A stretch of 64,000 nucleotides of DNA from Paenibacillus sp. HWE-109 (lineage in GTDB: Bacteria; Bacillota; Bacilli; Paenibacillales; NBRC-103111). The notes beneath the pieces are model-generated. The model was given only the letters and a program-made list of their open reading frames with translations. It was not told the origin of the DNA and did no database searches. The translations under genes and the position numbers were made by a program. The stretch spans positions 5,394,001-5,458,000 of the forward strand of contig NZ_CP091881.1 of the NCBI RefSeq assembly GCF_022163125.1. The letters run 5' to 3'. Every line of letters starts with the position of its first letter. The stretch's first letter is position 1. Shown here piece after piece: positions 49,537 through 58,006 of the stretch.

Positions 49537-50364
49537 TTACAATCCCTTTTCACCGATTATTTCCTCTATTTTCGGATCATAAAGAAATTCTATTCGTTTA
49601 TTCCCTATCATCCGATATCGCGGTTTGCCGCCATTCAGCAGGCCATCTGCCGCTTCTTCATCCAACAACACAATCACATTCGAATGTAATTGAAGGAAGG
49701 ATGCCGGGCAACTTGTCGTAACGGGTCCCGTAAATGCTGCTTGAATAATGCTGCTTTTTGACTCGCCATGCGCGATAAACAGCACGCATTCTGCCTTCAT
49801 AATTGGCCCCACTCCCATGGTGATAGCATGGCTAGGAATAGGTTCTTCAGCAGAAAAATATTTAGCGTTAGCACTTCGAGTGTCCTCCGTTAACGCCACA
49901 ATATGCGTCTCACTGGAAAGATGCTGTCCCGGTTCGTTGAAACCAATATGTCCGTTTAACCCAATACCCAGCAGTTGGACATCGAGCGCCCCGGCTTCCC
50001 TCAGCAGCCTTTCATAGCGAATGATTTCCGCTTCAAGCGAAGGGGCCATTCCATTTGGAATATGGCAATGACTAGGAAGCATATCCAGATGCTGGAATAG
50101 GTGTTCTCGCATATAGGCCGAATAACTTTGCGGATGATCAACTGACAAACCGACATACTCGTCTAGATTATAGGTAGATGCATGTTTAAAGCTAACCGGT
50201 CTGAGTTTGAGTCTTTCAACCAACTCTTGGTAAATCCCTACAGGCGATGAACCCGTGGCAAGGCCAAGCTTGGGATGGGCTTTGTCCAGAACAACCCTTT
50301 CCAGGACTTCCGCGCCAATGCGATCAGCTTGCTGCGGATCGCCAAAAACAGCGATTCTCATCAT
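49537..50364 (-). CDS. Glucosamine-6-phosphate deaminase-like protein (NagB family)
   Basis: 275 residues. NagB motifs: LGLATGSSPVGIYQELVE, STYNLDEYVGL (Asp for proton transfer), GIGLNGHIGFNEPG (catalytic Asn/His pair) and AITMGVGPIMKAE. NagB converts glucosamine-6-P to fructose-6-P and ammonia. It starts 2 bp after the KDPG-aldolase-like gene in a four-gene operon, without nagA. The longer C-terminus and context leave open an aldose-ketose isomerase role on a different sugar phosphate. GAGGGGGG precedes the ATG. Confidence 0.88.
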   Translation of the reverse strand: MMRIAVFGDPQQADRIGAEVLERVVLDKAHPKLGLATGSSPVGIYQELVERLKLRPVSFKHASTYNLDEYVGLSVDHPQSYSAYMREHLFQHLDMLPSHCHIPNGMAPSLEAEIIRYERLLREAGALDVQLLGIGLNGHIGFNEPGQHLSSETHIVALTEDTRSANAKYFSAEEPIPSHAITMGVGPIMKAECVLFIAHGESKSSIIQAAFTGPVTTSCPASFLQLHSNVIVLLDEEAADGLLNGGKPRYRMIGNKRIEFLYDPKIEEIIGEKGL

Positions 50365-50366
50365 CG

Positions 50367-51017
50367 TTACCCCCCTCGGAAGGCTTTCACTTTATCCACG
50401 AGCTGTCTGCTCTTCTCGGTAATGGAGGCATAATCCCCTTGACTGGCAGAGCTAATCAAAGAACCACCGACACCTACAGCAACGGCGCCCGCTTCGAACC
50501 AATCTGTGATGGTAGTCAGATTTACACCGCCAGTAGGCATCAGATTCACCTGAGGCAGCGGTCCTTTCAGGGAGCGGATCATGGATGGGCCATACGTCTC
50601 ACCTGGGAACAATTTGATGATATCTGCGCCCGCTTCCATCCCTTCAATCGCCTCTTTGACGGTCATGGCTCCCGGCATACAGGGAATACCATAGCGGTTG
50701 CATAAGCGAATCACTTCTGTGTTAACAAACGGACTAACAACAAATTGCGCGCCCGATAGAATCGCGATACGAGCAGTTTCCGTATCGAGTACTGTCCCTG
50801 CACCAATCGTAACTTCTCCAGGCGAGAAATGATGCGATAATTTCTCGATCACTTGATGTGCAAACGGTATCGTGAATGTTATTTCCAAACTGGAAATACC
50901 TCCGCGCAGACACGCTTCAGCGATCTTGATTGCTTGTTCACTATTGTCAGCGCGGATAACGGCGACAATGCCATCCTCACACAATCTGCTTATCACTCGC
51001 AGCTTATTCATGGCCAT
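50367..51017 (-). CDS. KDPG/KHG aldolase (Eda family)
   Basis: 216 residues, class I aldolase barrel. Hallmarks: VAVIRADN, LEITFTIP (catalytic Glu), IGAGTVLD, FVVSPFVN and the Schiff-base lysine in DIIKLFPGE (about 135), then MPTGGVN. It cleaves 2-keto-3-deoxy-6-phospho-sugar acids to pyruvate and an aldehyde phosphate. It lies in an operon with a lactonase-like hydrolase, a 2-hydroxyacid dehydrogenase and NagB, so the pathway probably passes through a 2-keto-3-deoxy intermediate. AAGGGG nine bases before the ATG. Confidence 0.93.
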   Translation of the reverse strand: MAMNKLRVISRLCEDGIVAVIRADNSEQAIKIAEACLRGGISSLEITFTIPFAHQVIEKLSHHFSPGEVTIGAGTVLDTETARIAILSGAQFVVSPFVNTEVIRLCNRYGIPCMPGAMTVKEAIEGMEAGADIIKLFPGETYGPSMIRSLKGPLPQVNLMPTGGVNLTTITDWFEAGAVAVGVGGSLISSASQGDYASITEKSRQLVDKVKAFRGG

Positions 51018-51044
51018 TTATCATTTCCCCTTGTTCTTTAATCA

Positions 51045-51971
51045 TTACCTCAAATACGCAAGGACATTCGCCGCAGCCATGACGCCCATGTTCTCGATCG
51101 CTTGATACGTTGAAGCGGCACAATGCGATCCGATAATTAGGTTATCCAGTTCCAGAAAACCTTTATCTTGCGGGGGTTCCTGTTCGAATACATCCATTCC
51201 GGCTCCCCATATCCGGTTTTCCTGCAAAGCCGCAAGAAGCGCCTGTTCATCGATAAGCCCACCCCTGGCCGTGTTCACGATGACAGCGGTTTCTTTCATG
51301 CTTGCGAGCTCCTTCGCGCCTATCAAATGATGCGTTTGTTCCGTTAAAGGCAGATGCAAGCTGATAAAGTCAGCGGTGCTCAGAAGCTCATTTAAACCTA
51401 CATAATCGATCTGATGTTCAGCCGCGTAGGCTTCATCTTGGATCAAATCATAAGCAAGGATGTTCATATTAAACCCCCGCGCCCTTGCGGCAACGCCTTT
51501 GCCAATGGCTCCAAGACCAACGAGACCCAACGTTTTGCCCCATACATCAACCGAAGTGATCTTATTCCAATTCAATTGCCTGCAAGCTTTATCAATCGGA
51601 AGCATTCTTCTGGCAGCAGCGAGCATAAGAGCTATCGTATAATCAGCAACGGCATCCTTATTAGCTCCAGCAGTCACCGTTACGGGAATCCCTTTCTCCC
51701 GCGCATAATTCAGGTCAATATTGTCGGTACCGACACCGTATTTGGAAATGACCTTTAATTTAGACGCATGCTCAAGCACTTCTTGATCAATGGGATCGAC
51801 CCCAACGATTATGGCATCTACCTCCTTGATCAAAGCAAGCATTTCCTGTTTATTCATTATGCGGCCGTACGGATTAAGAATAAGTTCGCAGCCATACTCC
51901 CTTAACATGTCGATCGGTTGAGAGTTTCCCTTACCAAAGGAACGAGGGGTTACCATTACTTTATAAGTCAC
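51045..51971 (-). CDS. D-2-hydroxyacid dehydrogenase (phosphoglycerate dehydrogenase-like)
   Basis: 308 residues, no regulatory ACT domain. NAD loop GLVGLGAIGKGVA; catalytic Arg in NTARGGLIDE, Glu in FEQEPP and His in IGSHCAA; KYGVGTDNID is typical of the SerA branch. It probably interconverts a 2-keto acid and 2-hydroxy acid derived from the sugar, rather than serving serine synthesis, given the operon. The GTG start follows GAGAGGTG by seven bases. The upstream lactonase-like gene ends 21 bp away. Confidence 0.9.
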   Translation of the reverse strand: MTYKVMVTPRSFGKGNSQPIDMLREYGCELILNPYGRIMNKQEMLALIKEVDAIIVGVDPIDQEVLEHASKLKVISKYGVGTDNIDLNYAREKGIPVTVTAGANKDAVADYTIALMLAAARRMLPIDKACRQLNWNKITSVDVWGKTLGLVGLGAIGKGVAARARGFNMNILAYDLIQDEAYAAEHQIDYVGLNELLSTADFISLHLPLTEQTHHLIGAKELASMKETAVIVNTARGGLIDEQALLAALQENRIWGAGMDVFEQEPPQDKGFLELDNLIIGSHCAASTYQAIENMGVMAAANVLAYLR

Positions 51972-51992
51972 TTGTTTTCACCTCTCTGGCTG

Positions 51993-52958
51993 TCATTTTT
52001 TTCGTTTGAAAGCATGGGCAGGATTATGAATCATCAAATCAGCAATCGCAGACTCCGAAACACCGCGTTGACGCAATAGAGGGATAAAATTGATCTTCAT
52101 ATGATCCAATCCGATCTCGCCACCGTAACTCTTCAGTCTAGCCCGAGTCGTATCCAATCCCAGGAGAAGGGATTCCCCATAGCCCCATTCCAGCATCTGC
52201 ACGATCAGATCCGCTTCTTCCTCATCGCTGTGATATTTAAATCTGCCGATTGTATCGTACTCCAGATAAACACCAATTTGTGCAAGCTGCTGATGAACGC
52301 TGTAATCGCCTAGTGTTCTATCCAAATGACAGATGATCAGATTCTTGGGAACAACACCACGTTTCATCAAGTGTTCGGCCACAACCATCCCTTGGCGATG
52401 GGTTTCCGTATGGCACATGACGGGAATCCCTGTAGCGAGGGAGGCCATGGCTGCGGCATTCAACAGGTTGATACAAGTTGAACCCGGAGAGTCCTCCTCA
52501 ATTGCCGTTTTGATTAGTCCAGCTTTGGCGGTAATTTGGAACCGCGGATCCTGATTATCTGCATGGACATACATGCCATCTTCAATCTCAGCAATAAAGG
52601 TATTCGCCAAGCGCTCGGCATCCCCGCGAAACAGCCAATGATTGTCGGAATAAAAGCTTCTCTTGTGGAAACCGGTAGAGGCTATGATATGAATGCCTGT
52701 CTGCTTGGATACCTCAGTCAACATATCTGCCATCCGGCCGCACCCGATAGGCTGGGCATCCACAATGGCTTCGCCACCCAGGCTCTTGAATACCATTAAT
52801 TCGTCCTTCGTCTGGCCAAAATCGTCAATTTGCAGAACGGGATTTAGCCTTGAAGGCGTTCCTTCCGCAATGAAGAGATGTTCGTGGCTATGACAGAATC
52901 CTAGTTGTTCGTTAGGGATATCCCCTAAAACGGTGCGAATAATTCCCGTAGCGGTCAC
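51993..52958 (-). CDS. Phosphotriesterase-related amidohydrolase (putative sugar lactonase)
   Basis: 321 residues, PTE-like TIM barrel. Metal and active-site motifs: GFCHSHEHL (HxH), GLIKTAIEE (bridging Lys region), CHTETHRQG, IICHLDRT and LGLDTTRARL (final Asp). Close relatives include lactonases acting on sugar-acid phosphate lactones. First gene of the operon with hydroxyacid dehydrogenase, KDPG aldolase and NagB, which fits opening of a lactone early in a sugar-oxidation route. The GTG start directly follows GGGG, a tight arrangement, but no better start is seen. A cre-like site and a 50-bp palindrome lie upstream. Confidence 0.88.
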   Translation of the reverse strand: MTATGIIRTVLGDIPNEQLGFCHSHEHLFIAEGTPSRLNPVLQIDDFGQTKDELMVFKSLGGEAIVDAQPIGCGRMADMLTEVSKQTGIHIIASTGFHKRSFYSDNHWLFRGDAERLANTFIAEIEDGMYVHADNQDPRFQITAKAGLIKTAIEEDSPGSTCINLLNAAAMASLATGIPVMCHTETHRQGMVVAEHLMKRGVVPKNLIICHLDRTLGDYSVHQQLAQIGVYLEYDTIGRFKYHSDEEEADLIVQMLEWGYGESLLLGLDTTRARLKSYGGEIGLDHMKINFIPLLRQRGVSESAIADLMIHNPAHAFKRKK

Positions 52959-52962
52959 CCCC

Positions 52963-52976
52963 TGTAAACGCTTAAT
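52963..52976. promoter_or_regulatory. cre-like site in the leader of the lactonase/aldolase operon
   Basis: TGTAAACGCTTAAT matches 13 of 14 cre positions and lies just before the GTG start, downstream of the likely promoter, where CcpA would block elongation. Confidence 0.6.
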
Positions 52977-53026
52977 CCTTATCGTAAATGATGAGCTCCA
53001 TCACGATTTCATTATAGAATTAAATA

Positions 53027-53076
53027 CTTTACTTGTAAATATAAAATAAAATTTTATTTTATATTTACAAGTAAAG
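53027..53076. promoter_or_regulatory. 50-bp perfect palindrome overlapping the -35 of the lactonase/aldolase operon
   Basis: Each 25-base arm is fully complementary to the other, with no spacer (centre between 53051 and 53052; outer bases C53027 and G53076). The core AAATAAAATTTTATTT is shared with the other RpiR-cluster sites. On the minus strand the right half contains TTACAA, which with TATAAT (16 bp downstream, near 53015) forms a plausible promoter. It also abuts the terminator of the malic enzyme gene, whose T-tract it supplies. Confidence 0.8.
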
Positions 53077-53104
53077 GCAGATCTTCGATCTGCGTAGATC
53101 TGCC
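53076..53104 (-). terminator. Terminator after the malic enzyme gene
   Basis: On the minus strand GGCAGATCT pairs with AGATCTGCC around 11 bases, then TTTACTTG, which is the edge of the long palindrome. Confidence 0.7.
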
Positions 53105-53131
53105 TCTTCTCACTGTCTGGCATGCCGATAT

Positions 53132-54535
53132 CTAGCGAAAGTCAGGCGGTATACGTCTTGCCATTCCCGTAAGAATAGCCGCTTCTATAACTGCGTGTCT
53201 GACTTTGGCTACAATCTGCTCATTAAAAATACTTGGAATGATATAGAGTTCGTTCAATTCCCTCTCCGAAACGACAGCGGCAATCGCACGAGCTGCCGCC
53301 AGCTTCATCGGCTCATTGATTTGATGGGCCCTGCAGTCCAAAGCGCCTCGGAAAATGCCTGGGAAGACAAGCACATTGTTGATTTGATTCGGGTAATCAC
53401 TTCGACCGGTCGCGAGCACCCGAACATAGGGCCCCGCTTCCAGCGGATCGATTTCCGGATCAGGATTGGCCATGGCAAATACAATATTATCCACCGCCAT
53501 TTGCTGCATATCCTCCGCATGAAGCAGCCCGCCTCTTGATACCCCGATGAATACGTCCGCTCCGCGAATCATTTCTTTCAAGCTGCCAGGCTGATCCTCC
53601 ACCTGTGGTTGATCAGCGAGCCATTGCCACATCGGCTGTGAATACTGTTCGCCACGAACAATAGCCCCCTCCCGATCAACAGGAACCAACTGCGTGACAC
53701 CTGCGGACAGCAGCATTTTACAGATAGCAACACCCGCGGCACCGATACCATTGACCACAACCCGAATCTGGTTGATTCGTTTCCCAACGAGCTTGAGTGC
53801 GTTCAACAATCCCGCGAGGACAACAATGGCTGTGCCATGTTGGTCGTCATGAAAGACAGGAATAGTCAACTGCTCGGCCAATCTGGCTTCAATTTCAAAG
53901 CAGCGGGGAGAACTGATATCCTCCAAATTAATACCGCCAAAGATCGGGCTAATCGTGACGATCGTACGAATGATTTCTTCCGTATCCTTGGTGTCTAGAC
54001 AGATTGGGAACGCATCAACATCCGCCAACTGCTTGAACAGCATAGCCTTTCCTTCCATAACCGGCGCGGAAGCTTGTGGACCGATATCTCCTAGGCCTAA
54101 TACAGCTGTTCCATCCGTAACAACGGCTACCGTATTTCGTTTGATGGTAAGTGAATAAGCTTTGCGGGGATCTTCATGGATAGCCTTGCACACCCTCGCC
54201 ACACCCGGAGTATAGACTCTTGATAAATCGTCCCTGTTCTTGATCGGCATATTCGGATGAATCGATATTTTCCCACCCAAGTGAGCCAGGAATGTTCGGT
54301 CGGACATATTGATAATTTTAACGCCAGCCAATTCTTTCAGAAATTCAGAGACGCGTGATTCCCCTTGATCCGATACCTGAACCGTAATGTCGCGAATCGA
54401 GCTTTCGGGGGTCGTCCGGATCACATCGATCGATGTCATATCGCCCCCTGCCTTACTGATCGCGGTCGCGACCTCACCAAAATGATTCAGCTCATGGTTC
54501 AGCTCCAAACGAAGGATTATACTGTTGTACGCCAC
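53132..54535 (-). CDS. NAD(P)-dependent malic enzyme with N-terminal ACT domain
   Basis: 467 residues. The N-terminal ACT-like regulatory domain (about 1-78) precedes the malic enzyme core: YTPGVARVCKAI, catalytic Lys region VVTDGTAVLGLGDIGP and MEGKAMLFK, metal residues in FEIEARL and FHDDQHGTA, nucleotide loop GIGAAGVAI. Oxidative decarboxylation of malate gives pyruvate and CO2. The GTG start follows GGGGGAG by eight bases. Last gene of the transketolase/aldehyde dehydrogenase operon, 43 bp after the latter, so it probably funnels a C4 product to pyruvate. Confidence 0.93.
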   Translation of the reverse strand: MAYNSIILRLELNHELNHFGEVATAISKAGGDMTSIDVIRTTPESSIRDITVQVSDQGESRVSEFLKELAGVKIINMSDRTFLAHLGGKISIHPNMPIKNRDDLSRVYTPGVARVCKAIHEDPRKAYSLTIKRNTVAVVTDGTAVLGLGDIGPQASAPVMEGKAMLFKQLADVDAFPICLDTKDTEEIIRTIVTISPIFGGINLEDISSPRCFEIEARLAEQLTIPVFHDDQHGTAIVVLAGLLNALKLVGKRINQIRVVVNGIGAAGVAICKMLLSAGVTQLVPVDREGAIVRGEQYSQPMWQWLADQPQVEDQPGSLKEMIRGADVFIGVSRGGLLHAEDMQQMAVDNIVFAMANPDPEIDPLEAGPYVRVLATGRSDYPNQINNVLVFPGIFRGALDCRAHQINEPMKLAAARAIAAVVSERELNELYIIPSIFNEQIVAKVRHAVIEAAILTGMARRIPPDFR

Positions 54536-54578
54536 CTAAGCTACTCCCCCTTATATTCAACCCGTTCTATATGGAGCG

Positions 54579-56027
54579 TCATGATCGTATATGAATCCCG
54601 ATAAATTTGCTTTCCATCATATCTTGAATCGCATATTTGACGCCTTCCTTGCCAATACCGCTTAATTTAACGCCACCGTAAGGATGGTTATCTTGTCGAT
54701 ACGTGGAAATCTCATTAATCCAGACGCCCCCGGTAACTAACTGATCAGCCAAGCGCAAGGCGCGGTTTATATTATTCGTAAATACGCCGGCCTGAAGGCC
54801 GAAATCCGAATCATTCGCCATGCGGATCGCCTCCTCTTCCGTATCGAATGGAATGATGGACACGATTGGCGCAAAGACCTCCTGACAGACGACTTTCATG
54901 CTCGCTGTAACGTTAGCCAATACCGTAGCCTCCATAACCGTCCCGTTTCGTCTCCCGCCCGTTAGAACAGCCGCCCCCTCGCGTTCAGCTTCCTTCACCC
55001 AAGCCTCTGCGCGCTTCGCTTCGTCCTCGCTGATCATCGGCCCAATATCAGTCGACTCTAACATGGGGTCTCCAACTTGTAATTGTTTAACTCGTTTCAC
55101 GTAGTTAACCAAGAAATCATTGTAGACAGTAGATTGAACGTAGATCCTTTGCACCGAGATGCATGCCTGCCCGGAGAAAGCGAACGCTCCCCTTACCAAG
55201 CCTGCAATGGCTGCATTCAGATCAGCATCGTCGAAGATAAGGTTCGGGGAGTTCGAGCCGAGCTCGAGGGTCAATTTTTTGAGCCCTGCCCATTTCTGAA
55301 TCTGAAGTCCGATCGGAACGCTGCCTGTAAAGGACACCTTGGCAACACGAGGATCCGTAACGAGCGGCTCCCCGATTGCCGAGCCTCTACCAAGTACGAC
55401 ATTCAGCGCCCCTGTGGGCAGTCCTGCTTCTTCGAACAAGCGTGCCAACGCAATGGATGACAATGGCGTCTTATCCGCAGGTTTTAGAACAACGGTATTG
55501 CCTGCTGCAAAGGCCGGTGCCAGCTTATGAAGGACCAGATTCAATGGAAAATTGAATGGGGTAATGGCAGCCACAACCCCCAACGGATAACGTCGTACCA
55601 TCCCGATCCGGTTTTCCCCCCCGACAGCAGCATCCATCGGTACGAGCTCGCCACCCAGCGCTTTGGCCTCATCCGAAGCAAATCGAAGGACCTGCACCGC
55701 GCGGCCGACTTCCCCCCGCGCATCACGAATCGGTTTACCCGCTTCAAGCACTAGCGTTATAGCAAATTCTTCGCTTCGCGCCTCTAATAAATCAGCGGTC
55801 TTGCGCAAAATGGCAGAGCGCTGATAGGCTGGGATATGGCGCATAGTCTCATGAAATACGCGTTCAGCGGTTGCAATCGCGCGGTCCAGATCGCCATCTT
55901 CCACGTAATCGATTTTCCCCACAACTTCGCCGTCATAGGGATTTCGAACTTCCTTCGTCTGACGGCTGCCGCCTTTAAGCTCCTGTCCATCAATGATTGA
56001 ACCTGCATGCATCACTTTACCAGACAT
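54579..56027 (-). CDS. NAD(P)-dependent aldehyde dehydrogenase (GapN/lactaldehyde dehydrogenase-like)
   Basis: 482 residues. Catalytic Cys in SGQACISVQR (about 290), general base Glu in LTLELGSNSPN (about 255), ITPFNFPLNLVLHK and the FTGSVPIG nucleotide loop. Such enzymes oxidise lactaldehyde, glyceraldehyde, glycolaldehyde or their phosphates. ATG 56027 after GGAG is preferred, GTG 56036 after AAAGGA being possible. In the operon between split transketolase and malic enzyme; it may oxidise an aldehyde released from the sugar skeleton. Confidence 0.92.
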   Translation of the reverse strand: MSGKVMHAGSIIDGQELKGGSRQTKEVRNPYDGEVVGKIDYVEDGDLDRAIATAERVFHETMRHIPAYQRSAILRKTADLLEARSEEFAITLVLEAGKPIRDARGEVGRAVQVLRFASDEAKALGGELVPMDAAVGGENRIGMVRRYPLGVVAAITPFNFPLNLVLHKLAPAFAAGNTVVLKPADKTPLSSIALARLFEEAGLPTGALNVVLGRGSAIGEPLVTDPRVAKVSFTGSVPIGLQIQKWAGLKKLTLELGSNSPNLIFDDADLNAAIAGLVRGAFAFSGQACISVQRIYVQSTVYNDFLVNYVKRVKQLQVGDPMLESTDIGPMISEDEAKRAEAWVKEAEREGAAVLTGGRRNGTVMEATVLANVTASMKVVCQEVFAPIVSIIPFDTEEEAIRMANDSDFGLQAGVFTNNINRALRLADQLVTGGVWINEISTYRQDNHPYGGVKLSGIGKEGVKYAIQDMMESKFIGIHIRS

Positions 56028-56089
56028 GGTTTTCACTCCATTCCTTTGTAGTCATCTTGGCATCTATTAGGTCATCTTCTTACTTGCTG

Positions 56090-57049
56090 TCACTTCCTTG
56101 CTATCACTTTCCTTGCCTTCTCCGCCACATGTTCAGCAGTCAGACCGTACTTATTCAGCAATGCGCTGTTGGAACCCGATTCTGAATTTCTATCCTGTAC
56201 GCCGATCCTCTCCATGGGAACAGGGAAGTTTTCCACCAATACCTCTGCCACGCTGCTGCTTAATCCGCCATAAATACTATGCTCTTCAGCAGTCACAACG
56301 ACCCCGGTTTTCCTTGCGGAGGCGATAATCGCTTCGGCATCTAATGGTTTCACGGATGGCAAGTGAAGCAGCTCAGCTGAAATCCCCTCCTGCTTCAATA
56401 GTTCAACAGCTTCCAGGCAGCGACTGGTTTGTGTTCCGGTCGAAATAATCGTAACGTCCGTTCCAGAAACCAAGGTAACCCCTTTCCCAACTTGAAATCG
56501 GTAGCTTTGCTCATCAAACAGATCGGGATACGAATCGCGAGCCACTCGAATATAGACGGGGCCGTCATACTGATTGGCATATTCCATCATTTGCCGCAGT
56601 TCGACGGAATCGGCTGGCGCCAATACGACCATCCCAGGTTGTGTACGCATAATTGCCAAGTCTTCGAGCGATTGGTGAGTCTTTCCTGTACAGCCATTCA
56701 GAAGACCGCTATAGGCCCCAATCATCTTCACATTCATCTTTGGCTGCGCAATGCTTACCACAATTTGATCAAAGGCGCGTTTGACGATAAACGCTGCAAA
56801 CGAGCATACCCACGGCTGCAGCCCTACGGACGCCAAGCCTGCAGCGACACCCAGCATGTTTTGCTCGGCAATGCCCATTTGCAGAAATTTGCTTTCATTA
56901 TTTTCTGCCACTTTATCCAGCTTGGTTGAGTTGGCTAAGTCACCATCCAAAGCGAATACTCGCGGATCCCGCTTCGATAATTCGAGCAATTTGTCGCCGA
57001 ATACGTCGCGCATGGAAACGAATTGAGGGGAAGTTGTCATTTGACTCAT
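56090..57049 (-). CDS. Transketolase, C-terminal subunit (split form)
   Basis: 319 residues. It carries the pyrimidine-binding domain (FALDGDLANSTK, the catalytic Glu in MGIAEQNMLGVAAGL, RTQPGMVVLAPADSVELRQM) and the C-terminal transketolase domain (EHSIYGGLSSSVAEVL). It pairs with the N-terminal subunit encoded just upstream, whose stop overlaps this start by 4 bp. Split transketolases transfer two-carbon units between sugars and occur in sugar-specific catabolic operons. AAGGAGG precedes the ATG. Confidence 0.93.
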   Translation of the reverse strand: MSQMTTSPQFVSMRDVFGDKLLELSKRDPRVFALDGDLANSTKLDKVAENNESKFLQMGIAEQNMLGVAAGLASVGLQPWVCSFAAFIVKRAFDQIVVSIAQPKMNVKMIGAYSGLLNGCTGKTHQSLEDLAIMRTQPGMVVLAPADSVELRQMMEYANQYDGPVYIRVARDSYPDLFDEQSYRFQVGKGVTLVSGTDVTIISTGTQTSRCLEAVELLKQEGISAELLHLPSVKPLDAEAIIASARKTGVVVTAEEHSIYGGLSSSVAEVLVENFPVPMERIGVQDRNSESGSNSALLNKYGLTAEHVAEKARKVIARK

Positions 57050-57903
57050 TGTACGTTGCCTCCTTGAAGTTCAGTTAAAGCAAGAGCCAGCTCCTGATCG
57101 GTAGGTATCTTGGAATGCCACAAATAATTGTTCTCCATATAGTTAACGCCCTTGCCTTTGACGGTATGCGCCACAATAATCGTTGGCTTTCCAGAAATTC
57201 GCTGTGCGTCACGAAGGGCTTTGACGATCTGTTTGAAATCATGTCCATCGATCGAAATAACATGGAAGCCAAACGCTCCCCAGCGGGAACTTGGGCTGAA
57301 GACAGGGATTTCCCTCGTTCTTCCTTCCGTCCCCTTCCATCCATATTGCTGTAAATGGTTATAATCCAGGATTACCGTTAAATTGTCGAGGTTATACTTC
57401 ACGGCAATGTCCGCGGCTTCCCAGACTTGGCCCTCTTGGGATTCACCGTCGCCAATCATGCAATAGGTGCGAAATGACTGCTGTTTAAGCTTGGCTCCAA
57501 GCGCCATGCCGACAGCTGCTGAAATGCCCTGACCCAGCGAGCCAGTTGACATATCCAGACCTGGCAGCAAATTCATGTCCGGGTGCGCCTGCAAACGTGA
57601 ATCGATTTCATCGAACGTATGAAGCTCCTCTTTTGGAAAGTAGCCTCTTTCTGCTAGTGTGCTGTATAAGGCTATCGCTGAATGCCCCTTGGATAATACA
57701 AACCGGTCTCTTTCTTCCCAAGCTGGATTGTCATGATCAATCGTCATGACTTCGAAGTATAACGCCGTTAAGATGTCAATAGCCGACATAGGGCCGCCCA
57801 AGTGCCCCGCTCCCGCGTGATATACCGTCTTGACCACATTTCTGCGGATTTCTGCTGCGAGCACCTTCAATTTCTCTACATTTTCATTTGTCAGATGTTC
57901 CAT
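57046..57903 (-). CDS. Transketolase, N-terminal subunit (split form)
   Basis: 285 residues. Thiamine-diphosphate domain: AGAGHLGGPMSAIDILTALYF, FVLSKGHSAIALY, MSTGSLGQGISAAVGMA, and the GDG-N motif IGDGESQEGQVWEAA followed by NLTVILDYN. Together with the next gene it makes a full enzyme. ATG 57903 is eight bases after GAGGAG and is preferred to GTG 57930. A 16-bp LacI-type palindrome lies 30 bp upstream, so this operon is part of the regulon of the LacI protein at 62877. Confidence 0.93.
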   Translation of the reverse strand: MEHLTNENVEKLKVLAAEIRRNVVKTVYHAGAGHLGGPMSAIDILTALYFEVMTIDHDNPAWEERDRFVLSKGHSAIALYSTLAERGYFPKEELHTFDEIDSRLQAHPDMNLLPGLDMSTGSLGQGISAAVGMALGAKLKQQSFRTYCMIGDGESQEGQVWEAADIAVKYNLDNLTVILDYNHLQQYGWKGTEGRTREIPVFSPSSRWGAFGFHVISIDGHDFKQIVKALRDAQRISGKPTIIVAHTVKGKGVNYMENNYLWHSKIPTDQELALALTELQGGNVQ

Positions 57904-57933
57904 TCTCTTCACTCCTCTATAGGTTTTCACGTC

Positions 57934-57949
57934 ATCTAATCGATTAGAT
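57934..57949. promoter_or_regulatory. 16-bp LacI-family operator before the transketolase operon
   Basis: ATCTAATCGATTAGAT, a perfect palindrome with central CG as usual for LacI/GalR operators. Identical copies at 62811 and 63935. Confidence 0.85.
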
Positions 57950-57956
57950 ATGTGAT

Positions 57957-57996
57957 TAAAAAAAGGGGATTATCATTTGAACTTCTTACACCCCCT
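57957..57996 (-). terminator. Possible terminator after the iron-containing dehydrogenase gene
   Basis: On the minus strand AGGGG and CCCCT frame about 25 bases and are followed by a run of T. The stem is short, so partial read-through into the transketolase operon is likely. Confidence 0.35.
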
Positions 57997-58006
57997 GTCT
58001 TCATAC

